From: Desmonostoc vinosum HA7617-LM4 | GTDB taxonomy: Bacteria; Cyanobacteriota; Cyanobacteriia; Cyanobacteriales; Nostocaceae | NCBI GenBank assembly: GCA_019359515.1 | Contig: JAHHHC010000036.1 | Coordinates: 1-59,662 of the forward strand | Length of the DNA stretch: 59,662 nucleotides | Direction: 5' to 3' | In this document: piece after piece, positions 15,720 through 23,466 of the stretch | Position numbering within the stretch: position 1 is the stretch's first letter | Layout of the letters: every line of letters begins with the position of its first letter | Notes under the pieces: generated by a model | The model's input: the letters and a program-made list of their open reading frames with translations, nothing else | Database searches by the model: none | What the model was told of the DNA's origin: nothing | Position numbers and translations under genes: made by a program

Positions 15720-17168
15720 ATGGATAAGTTAGATGATCCCTTGAGTCGGCTGAACGAGGTGATTATGGATTTAGAGCAAGCACTTAGCCAATCTCAGGCA
15801 GAGATCAAAGCACTCAAACAAGCTCATGAGCAAGAAAGTATTTGTCGTGAACAAGTAGAGAGTGAACTGAAAGCCTCTCAGCATCTTTTGCAATTGGTCA
15901 TGAATACACTGCCCGAAGCGATTTTCTGGAAAGATCGAAATTCAGTTTACTTGGGCTGCAACCAAAATTTTGCAGAAGATGCAGGAGTCGGCTCTCCCAA
16001 AAATATTATTGGCAAAACTGATTATGACTTGGCATGGAAGACAGAAGAAGCAGACTTCTTTCGAGAGTGCGATCGCCGTGTCATGTTAGCCAATCATGCT
16101 GAACTGGGAATCGTAGAACCCCAACTTCAAGGGGATGGAAAAAAGGCTTGGCTGGAAACCAACAAGGCACCTCTGCACGACGCAAGTGGTAAAGTTATCG
16201 GAATCCTTGGAACCTATCAAGACATTACCGAGCGGAAGCAAGCAGATATTGCTCTACAAGACTTGAATCAGAAGCTTGAACTTCAAACCTCTCAATTGCA
16301 ATTAGCACTAGAGCGATTACAGCATTCTCAACTACAACTCATCCAACGGGAAAAAATGTCAGCCCTTGGCAACCTAGTTTCCGGTGTCGCCCATGAGATC
16401 AATAATCCAGTTGGTTTTCTGTCAGGCAATTTGCAACCTGCACAAGACTATGTGCGAGATCTATTTGGGTTGGTTGATCTATACCAGAAAACATTTCCCA
16501 ATCCAGGGCGGGAAATTGAGGAGAAGATCGAAACAATCGATCTCGCTTATTTGCGGGAAGATTTACCCAAAACACTCTATTCCATGCGTGAAGGCATCAA
16601 GCGTATTGCAAATATCAGCACTAGTCTTAGAACATTCTCTAGAAGCGATGCAGAATATCGAGTCCTCTTCAATCTTCATGAAGGTCTTGACAGCACGTTG
16701 CTTATTCTTAAGCATCGCCTGAAGGCAAATGAACATCGCCCAGCCATTAAGGTTGTCATAAACTATCATGAGATGCCATCTATCATGTGCTTTCCAGGAC
16801 AACTGAATCAGGTTTTTATGAATCTACTCGCCAATGCGATCGATGCGCTGGATGATTCTAATCAAGGTAAAAGTTTTTCAGAAATTCAGTTACACCCTAA
16901 CCGAATCACGGTCACGATCCAACTATCAAATGATCGGCAATGGGCAATGATCAAGATTCAAGACAATGGGATCGGGATGACCGAGGAAATTAAGCAAAAG
17001 ATTTTTGAGAATTTATTTACGACCAAGGGTGTGGGTAAGGGAACTGGTTTAGGATTGGCGATCGTTCGCCAAATCATCGTTGAGAAGCACTGTGGAACGA
17101 TTGAAGTGAATTCTTTATTGGGACAAGGCACAGAGTTTATACTTCAAATTCCTGTAAAAACGGTCTAA
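15720..17168 (+). CDS. PAS-domain sensor histidine kinase
   Basis: A two-component sensor, probably soluble since no membrane segment is seen. The start chosen is ATG 15720 (MDKLDDPLSRL), preceded by GGAGGTG seven bases upstream; a longer frame from 15486 reads through a dispersed repeat. The product is 482 residues. Order: coiled coil (about 5-55), one PAS domain (about 60-175, with WKDRNSVYLGCNQNF and ITERKQAD at its end), second coiled coil, H-box VSGVAHEINNP with phospho-acceptor His225, long helical spacer, then HATPase: N-box NQVFMNLLANAIDAL, G1 DNGIGM, and GKGTGLGLAI. No response regulator is adjacent, so it is an orphan kinase and its signal is unknown. Confidence 0.9.
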   Translation: MDKLDDPLSRLNEVIMDLEQALSQSQAEIKALKQAHEQESICREQVESELKASQHLLQLVMNTLPEAIFWKDRNSVYLGCNQNFAEDAGVGSPKNIIGKTDYDLAWKTEEADFFRECDRRVMLANHAELGIVEPQLQGDGKKAWLETNKAPLHDASGKVIGILGTYQDITERKQADIALQDLNQKLELQTSQLQLALERLQHSQLQLIQREKMSALGNLVSGVAHEINNPVGFLSGNLQPAQDYVRDLFGLVDLYQKTFPNPGREIEEKIETIDLAYLREDLPKTLYSMREGIKRIANISTSLRTFSRSDAEYRVLFNLHEGLDSTLLILKHRLKANEHRPAIKVVINYHEMPSIMCFPGQLNQVFMNLLANAIDALDDSNQGKSFSEIQLHPNRITVTIQLSNDRQWAMIKIQDNGIGMTEEIKQKIFENLFTTKGVGKGTGLGLAIVRQIIVEKHCGTIEVNSLLGQGTEFILQIPVKTV

Positions 17169-17280
17169 TAATCGCGTTGCACACCGACTGTATAAGAATG
17201 GTTGGTTGAGTCTAAAAGTTTACTAGCGGCGGGTGAATGGGCAACGTTAGCCTGCCAGCCCACAAACACCCGGCCAAAAT

Positions 17281-18345
17281 TTATGTATTTTTTGGTTTAC
17301 GCAAGTTCTGTGAACCAATGGGGCCGAGAATTTGGTTGAGGCTACGTAGTTGTTCAGCTGTGCCCATGCAAATTAGGGTATCTCCTGGTATCAGAACTGT
17401 GTCACCTGTGGGGCCACCGATGAGGGTGCCATCGTAGCGGCGAATTGCCAGAACTAATGCCCCAGTTTGCGATCGCAATTTCGCTTTTTGCAGAGTTTGA
17501 CCAACAAAGGGACAAGAAGCCGGGTCAAGTAAAAATTCTTCCATGTATAATTGGCGATCTGCACCTGTGAGAATACCATCGACAAAATCTAATACCTGTG
17601 GTCTCAAAGCAGCAGCAGCCATCCGTTTACCGCCGGTAATGTAGGGGGAAATCACCGCATCCGCCCCACCACGCTGCAATTTTTGTAAGGCTTCTTCTGT
17701 GCTGGCGCGAGCGATCGCCCTAATCTTGGGATTAAGTGTTTTTGCTGATAATACTGTGTATAAGTTTTCTGCATCTGAGGGCAGAGCCGCAACAATACAA
17801 ATCGCTCTTTCAACACCAACTTTCAAAAGTGTATCATCAAGTGTTGCATCACCTTGGTATACTGTATAACCTTCTACTTGTGCCCTCTGGACAGATTCTA
17901 GTTCTGAATCAATCACAACAAAGCTGACGCCTTCTGCCCGAAATTCCTTAGCAATTTGACGACCAGTGCGACTAAATCCACAGATGATGTAATGTTCTAT
18001 GAGAGATTCCATCAATCGCCTCTGTCGCTGTATGCGAATACCCTCTTGAAAGTAGCCTTGAATAATCGCTTCTGTGAATCTGTTGACAATGTAGCCGATA
18101 TTGACGACACCTAAAAAAATTAAAGCAATTGTAAATAGTCTGCCTCGGCTACCAAGTGGATGTGTTTCTCCATATCCTACAGTAGCTAAGGTAATTACTG
18201 TCATGTAAGCCGCGTCTTCCCAAGACCAGCCCTCTATAAATCTATACCACAAAGTACCAATGAGGAAAACTCCGCCCAGAGCGATCGCTCCGATCATTAG
18301 TTCTTTTTGGATACGTTGATATTTTTGCTCAAGAGTTGAGTACAA
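17281..18345 (-). CDS. TrkA-N (RCK) gated potassium channel
   Basis: A two-helix K+ channel with cytosolic ligand-binding domains. The 354 residues comprise TM1 (about 17-36), pore loop and TM2 (70-90), with selectivity filter TLATVGYG at 52-59. These are followed by an RCK/TrkA-N Rossmann domain starting HYIICGFSRTGRQIAKEF (about 113) and a TrkA-C domain (about 265-345, GDTLICMGTAEQL). This matches the MthK/Kch-type architecture. The gene stands alone on the minus strand, convergent with the PAS kinase and divergent from argD. Confidence 0.93.
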   Translation of the reverse strand: MYSTLEQKYQRIQKELMIGAIALGGVFLIGTLWYRFIEGWSWEDAAYMTVITLATVGYGETHPLGSRGRLFTIALIFLGVVNIGYIVNRFTEAIIQGYFQEGIRIQRQRRLMESLIEHYIICGFSRTGRQIAKEFRAEGVSFVVIDSELESVQRAQVEGYTVYQGDATLDDTLLKVGVERAICIVAALPSDAENLYTVLSAKTLNPKIRAIARASTEEALQKLQRGGADAVISPYITGGKRMAAAALRPQVLDFVDGILTGADRQLYMEEFLLDPASCPFVGQTLQKAKLRSQTGALVLAIRRYDGTLIGGPTGDTVLIPGDTLICMGTAEQLRSLNQILGPIGSQNLRKPKNT

Positions 18346-18827
18346 AGTTTTTTACTACTGCGATATGTTTGAGGATATTTCAGCGTTAGCCTCAAGGGAA
18401 GAGGGAACGCTTAAAAGTGATAAATAAGGCGTTTAAAAAGGGTGTGAGTTGATGAGGACGCGGAGACGTTTGGACGCGGTGAGACAGCGAGTAAAGGAGG
18501 GTTTCCCTCCGCAGGCGACTGCGTTAGCGAGCTTGCGAGCGTCACCCTTCGGGTGACGCGGAGAGTCCCCATAACTAAAAGCTAGGGGATTCAAGCAAGG
18601 AAAACATTTTTTGCCTCCACAACTCGCATTCGGGGGCTTTTGACCAGTGCTTCGACCTTGAGAAGGGTCGCGCTCCGCGTCTCCCCTTAAGCGCGTCTCC
18701 GCGTCTTCTTGGTAACGGGGAAAGCCCAGTTCAATTTTGAATCTTTACTTTTTTTCGTAAAAATTTTTTAAGGATTTCGAGGACACTAGTAAATATATAT
18801 GATCAAAAACTTTCAGGAGGAGAGGTA
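18346..18827. repeat. Repeat-rich leader between channel gene and argD
   Basis: A 482-base gap holding several GC-rich dispersed repeats: GACGCGGAGACG/CGCGTCTCC inverted blocks, GCGAGCTTGCGAGCGTC, the CACCCTTCGGGTG hairpin near 18543, and CGCGTCTCCCCTTAAGCGCG shared with the 9.28-kb gap. The last 60 bases before argD are AT-rich and likely contain its promoter, with a good ribosome binding site AGGAGG at 18815-18820. Confidence 0.55.
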
Positions 18828-20129
18828 ATGAGCGTACAAACTCTAGCTGAACAAGCCACCATTCCCCCAAATTCCGATTCCATCGCTTCTAGTCCTTTTA
18901 ATGTAGACAGCTTCAATGAGGCTGTCATGTCTACCTATGCCCGTTTTCCCCTAGCTTTAGAACGGGGTGCTGGATGTCGGGTTTGGGATACACAGGGGCG
19001 GGAATATCTGGACTTTGTAGCAGGAATTGCCACTTGTACTTTGGGACACGCCCATCCAGCAATGGTGGAAGCGGTGACACGTCAAATCCAAAAGCTGCAT
19101 CATGTTTCTAATTTGTACTACATTCCAGAACAAGGTGAGTTGGCAAATTGGATTATTCAACATTCCTGCGCTGATCGCGTATTTTTCTGCAACTCTGGGG
19201 CTGAGGCTAACGAAGCGGCAATTAAGCTAGCGCGAAAATATGCCCACACGGTATTAGACATTGAAAAACCAATTATCTTAACCGCCAACGCTAGTTTCCA
19301 CGGGCGGACTCTGGCAACGATTACCGCCACAGGGCAACCAAAGTATCAAAAACATTTTGATCCTTTGATGCCTGGTTTCCATTACGTCAATTACAACGAC
19401 ATTAACGCTGTGGAAGTAGCGATTAGCGAGTTAGATGAAGGTGACTACCGTGTAGCGGCGATTTTGATTGAACCGTTGCAGGGAGAAGGCGGTGTGCGTC
19501 CGGGAGATGTCGCCTATTTCAAAAAGCTACGGCAGATTTGCGACGAAACCGGGATTTTGTTAATTTTCGATGAAGTGCAAGTTGGCATGGGGCGCACTGG
19601 TTATTGGTGGGGTTACGAACATCTGGGTGTTGAACCGGATATTTTCACCAGTGCTAAAGGCTTGGGTGGTGGTATCCCCATTGGGGCAATGATGAGTAAG
19701 AAATTCTGTGATGTTTTCCAACCCGGAGAACACGCTAGCACCTTTGGCGGTAATCCCTTTGTGTGTGGAGTAGCACTTGCTGTTTGCCAAACATTAGAAA
19801 GAGAAAACATTTTGCAGAATGTGCAAGCACGAGGCGAACAGTTACGTGCTGGATTAAAAGCGATCGCTGCCAAATATCCGCACCAGATTAGGGAGATTCG
19901 CGGCTGGGGTTTAATCAACGGTTTGGAATTGACATCTGATACTCAGCTAACTGCTGCTGATATTGTCAAAGCTGCCATCGATGAGGGCGTATTGCTTGTA
20001 CCAGCCGGGCCAAAAGTTGTGAGATTTGTACCTCCATTGATTGTCACAGAGGCAGAAGTCAACCAGGCACTGCAAGCTTTTGACAAGGCGATAGATCAGG
20101 CGATCGTTGTGAAAGGGAGTGGGGATTAG
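18828..20129 (+). CDS. argD: Acetylornithine aminotransferase
   Basis: A PLP-dependent class-III aminotransferase that converts N-acetylglutamate semialdehyde to N-acetylornithine in arginine biosynthesis; it may also serve N-succinyl-LL-diaminopimelate. The 433 residues include a ~28-residue N-terminal extension. Motifs seen: FCNSGAEANEAAIKLARKY, NASFHGRTLATI, LIFDEVQVGMGRTG, and the PLP lysine Lys277 in TSAKGLGGGIPIG. The C-terminal PPLIVTEAEVNQAL is typical. The start ATG at 18828 has an AGGAGG ribosome binding site eight bases upstream. Cyanobacterial argD genes are commonly monocistronic, as here. Confidence 0.95.
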   Translation: MSVQTLAEQATIPPNSDSIASSPFNVDSFNEAVMSTYARFPLALERGAGCRVWDTQGREYLDFVAGIATCTLGHAHPAMVEAVTRQIQKLHHVSNLYYIPEQGELANWIIQHSCADRVFFCNSGAEANEAAIKLARKYAHTVLDIEKPIILTANASFHGRTLATITATGQPKYQKHFDPLMPGFHYVNYNDINAVEVAISELDEGDYRVAAILIEPLQGEGGVRPGDVAYFKKLRQICDETGILLIFDEVQVGMGRTGYWWGYEHLGVEPDIFTSAKGLGGGIPIGAMMSKKFCDVFQPGEHASTFGGNPFVCGVALAVCQTLERENILQNVQARGEQLRAGLKAIAAKYPHQIREIRGWGLINGLELTSDTQLTAADIVKAAIDEGVLLVPAGPKVVRFVPPLIVTEAEVNQALQAFDKAIDQAIVVKGSGD

Positions 20130-20186
20130 GGGTAATGGGAATTTCGGCGTTAGCCCAGCCAGCTTTGTTAGCGTACCCCTCCCTTA

Positions 20187-20604
20187 ACTAGTTCCGTGGG
20201 TTTAAGTCCGCAAGTTTTGTGTTGGAGTCTGTCTTATACCAATTCGTAATTCGTAATTCGTAATTCGTAATTAAGAAACTCTTATTTAGTATGGGTTTCG
20301 GAGTTTGAATGTGTAGCCGAATTTTAGAGAATTGGTATCACAAAGTTGAGGCAGTGTGATCTTGGGGAGCCACTGCGTTGGACGGGTTTCCCAGCAGCCG
20401 CGCAAGTGGCGTGGTTTCCCCCATGAACAACTGCCGTCAGAGCGCAGGTTTCCCCCTGGTGACTTGGCGCTCAATCCCCATTACAAAACTTAATTACGAA
20501 TTATGCGCTTCGTAGCGGTAGCGTTAGCGCAGCGTAAAGCCTACGGTATAGCCTCGCTTAGAGCGAGGTACGAGCGTCCGAAGGAGCGTAATTACGAATT
20601 ACGA
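20187..20604. repeat. Dispersed composite repeat with AATTCGT heptamers
   Basis: AGTTCCGTGGGTTTAAGTCC, CAAGTTTTGTGTTGG, CCCCATTACAAAACTTAATT and a GCGCTTCG..AGCGGTAGCG block occur in the same order at 47709-47858. Here the copy is interrupted by about 200 extra bases, including four tandem AATTCGT heptamers (20241-20272) and a GCCACTGCGTTGG..GTTTCCC block, and it ends in inverted ACGAATT heptamers. Confidence 0.65.
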
Positions 20605-20639
20605 ATTAACGCCTAATGTGAATTAGTAATTATGGGGTC

Positions 20640-20886
20640 AACCAGTAGGTGTTTTTCAAACAAAACAAAATTTTGCGCCTGAAAAGCTTATCCTCTCTAG
20701 CTTTGAATCCTCTTTGAGTGTTTTGGAGGTTGACACCACCCCCTCAAATCCTTATCACAATTGCTTTTGAGGTTATTTATTATTCTTGCGCTCTTGACAA
20801 CCAAACGTCTGAAAAGGTATCTTAGCTACAGGTTGCCACTTTTGAACCTTGAAAACCAAATATACCAAGGCTCGCAGACCCCGGCC
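20640..20886 (+). promoter_or_regulatory. CRISPR leader with promoter
   Basis: The region before the first repeat carries a consensus-like promoter: TTGACA at 20794-20799, an 18-base spacer and TATCTT at 20818-20823. That would start transcription about 55 bases before repeat 1. Repeat 1 is perfect whereas the far end is degenerate (variant repeat 28, split repeat 29), so the leader is placed on this side. Confidence 0.6.
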
Positions 20887-22927
20887 GTTTTAATTAACCT
20901 AAATCCCTATTAGGGATTGAAACATCTTTGACGCTACCCACACGGCAACAATACCCGTTTTAATTAACCTAAATCCCTATTAGGGATTGAAACGTCTTTC
21001 GCAACCACTAAAGATACTTGCTCTGCCACAGTTTTAATTAACCTAAATCCCTATTAGGGATTGAAACCCGTTTTAACCTTTGTAGTTGGTGAAAACGGAA
21101 CAACGTTTTAATTAACCTAAATCCCTATTAGGGATTGAAACGTTCTTCAGTGACATTTGATATTGCTGACACTTACGGTTTTAATTAACCTAAATCCCTA
21201 TTAGGGATTGAAACGTTTGTTCTAATAAATCTATGTATCCTCCGTAGTTCAGTTTTAATTAACCTAAATCCCTATTAGGGATTGAAACCATTGTAAGTAA
21301 ACTTTTCGTAGCCAGAACATCACGTTTTAATTAACCTAAATCCCTATTAGGGATTGAAACTACCTAGACGGAGCTTTCTGTCTTCTTCAAGAGGTTTTAA
21401 TTAACCTAAATCCCTATTAGGGATTGAAACGCATAAATGCCACTGAACTGCTAGCCGGATTCAAGTTTTAATTAACCTAAATCCCTATTAGGGATTGAAA
21501 CAATTACAGCTTGGGCAGTTGCTCACAGTTCACATCGTTTTAATTAACCTAAATCCCTATTAGGGATTGAAACGAACAAAATATTAGGTAATTAATTATT
21601 TAATCCGTTTTAATTAACCTAAATCCCTATTAGGGATTGAAACCTGGAAATTTTGACCAAAAATAATTACTCTCAGAAAGTTTTAATTAACCTAAATCCC
21701 TATTAGGGATTGAAACCCTACATTTGAACTGCCAACTGTATTTTTATTTTGTTTTAATTAACCTAAATCCCTATTAGGGATTGAAACGATCTTTAAAATT
21801 TTTATACTCCTAATAGTTGAGTTTTAATTAACCTAAATCCCTATTAGGGATTGAAACTAAATAACTGGTATCCAGTGTTAGGGCGATATCGTAAGAAAGT
21901 TTTAATTAACCTAAATCCCTATTAGGGATTGAAACCAAACACTCACTAATTACCAAATGATGGAGTCTAAGGGTTTTAATTAACCTAAATCCCTATTAGG
22001 GATTGAAACAACGACATTAAATATTTTGGGTGCTGTTGATGGTGTGTTTTAATTAACCTAAATCCCTATTAGGGATTGAAACAAGTTACAAGCCTTGAAC
22101 CATCTTTAGGTGAGGGTGTTTTAATTAACCTAAATCCCTATTAGGGATTGAAACTTCCATAGATAATCTTCTTTCTGTGGGTTCAGTTCGGTTTTAATTA
22201 ACCTAAATCCCTATTAGGGATTGAAACATCAAAAAATCTGGACAATCCCTTGAAATTCAATTGTTTTAATTAACCTAAATCCCTATTAGGGATTGAAACA
22301 TCACTTTCATTGATGACAAAGCTTTTTCCATCCTGTTTTAATTAACCTAAATCCCTATTAGGGATTGAAACGTCTTGCCGTCAATATTCCACTTTAATTC
22401 GAGAAACGTTTTAATTAACCTAAATCCCTATTAGGGATTGAAACATTTTATGTCTATTGTGTCGGGTATTTAACCAGGTTTTAATTAACCTAAATCCCTA
22501 TTAGGGATTGAAACTCAACAAAAAATTTTCGATGCGATGGAGGCACAGCGTTTTAATTAACCTAAATCCCTATTAGGGATTGAAACATTTTATTGTTTGT
22601 AGATGGGGAGTCGGATAAGGGTTTTAATTAACCTAAATCCCTATTAGGGATTGAAACATTAGTTTGATGATTCGCCAAATGTTTATAATTTTCACTCAGT
22701 TTTAATTAACCTAAATCCCTATTAGGGATTGAAACGCAGATGTTGAAGAATTAGTGCCACTACTTACGTTTTAATTAACCTAAATCCCTATTAGGGATTG
22801 AAACAAGGCGATCGCGTTCTATTGACTAATTTCTTGGGTTTTAATTAACCTAAACCCCTATTAGGGATTGAAACGAATTTAGGAGCTATTTAAGCGCTAA
22901 ATTCCCAGTTGGTTTTAATTAACCTAA

Positions 22928-23298
22928 GAGGATGTTTGAAAAGTTTTGGGCGAATATAATGAGACTGTTGGCGAATTGATAAGGGGTCTAACCCATCAGC
23001 CCAAATCAATCTTAAATTTCTTTAATTTCAGTGCGTTTAAATGCACTTGGGCTATGAGCAATCAATTTATTGCAGGGCGGGAAAGAAACGCAAAAACAAG
23101 GCTTTAGGGGTGGGGGGTTTAACCCATCGTGAATTGACCAACAGTCTCATATAATTCGCTACTACACAAGCGAAGTCCACCTCCTTTGGAAAATACGGAA
23201 AATCGAGTTCTTGAAACCCACGAAGGTAGGTTTTGTCTGTATAGTCGCGATTTCTAATCGCCTATTTTAGTATTAATTTAGACTTTTAAAACAACCTC
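22928..23298. mobile_element. Insertion splitting the last CRISPR repeat
   Basis: Ends are imperfect inverted repeats: GAGGATGTTTGAAAAGT on the left and, read inversely, GAGGTTGTTTTAAAAGTC on the right. The insertion sits in the repeat palindrome between CCTAA and TTAGG and has replaced the seven-base loop. Without the inner element it is about 176 bp with no transposase, so it is a MITE or IS relic. Confidence 0.75.
22961..23148. mobile_element. Inner 188-bp element with 7-bp target duplication
   Basis: Inverted ends GAGACTGTTGG and CCAACAGTCTC, with the similarity extending into AATTG, and a perfect direct repeat ATATAAT on both sides (22954-22960 and 23149-23155). It is inserted in the element that splits the CRISPR repeat. 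Inside are two ..TAACCCATC blocks near the ends. It has no ORF. Confidence 0.8.
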
Positions 23299-23466
23299 TT
23301 AGGGATTGAAACTATTCTGAAGAAATTCACGAGGCAATCGACTCTTTCAGATTGCTCTTTTCACTGTTCCCCGTTCCCTGTTCCCTCTTAACAGAGTGTT
23401 TATTTAGTATAACAAGTACGATAGAGCCGTTTTTAATTCACATCAGACGTAATTACGAATTACGAA

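Larger units (their letters stand above)
20887..23312 (+). CRISPR. Orphan CRISPR array: 28 intact repeats plus one split repeat
   Basis: A 37-base repeat (begins GTTTTAATTAACC, contains the CCTAA..TTAGG palindrome, ends GGGATTGAAAC) starts at 20887, 20957, 21031, 21105 and onward to 22838, with 28 spacers of 32-41 bases. Intact repeats are identical except repeat 28, which has ACCCC in place of ATCCC. The 29th repeat is split: its first 16 bases are at 22912-22927 and its last 14 at 23299-23312, with a 371-bp insertion between. The ATTGAAAC end matches the 8-base crRNA handle of Cas6-processed class 1 (type I or III) systems in cyanobacteria. No cas gene is in the window, so processing must rely on cas genes elsewhere, or the array is inactive. 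Spacer 27 (22805-22837) contains a HIP1 octamer. Confidence 0.97.

Noticed and set aside
18346-20886. cas genes beside the CRISPR array
   Set aside because: Only the K+ channel, argD and repeats on the left, and the surface cluster on the right; no Cas protein motif was found.
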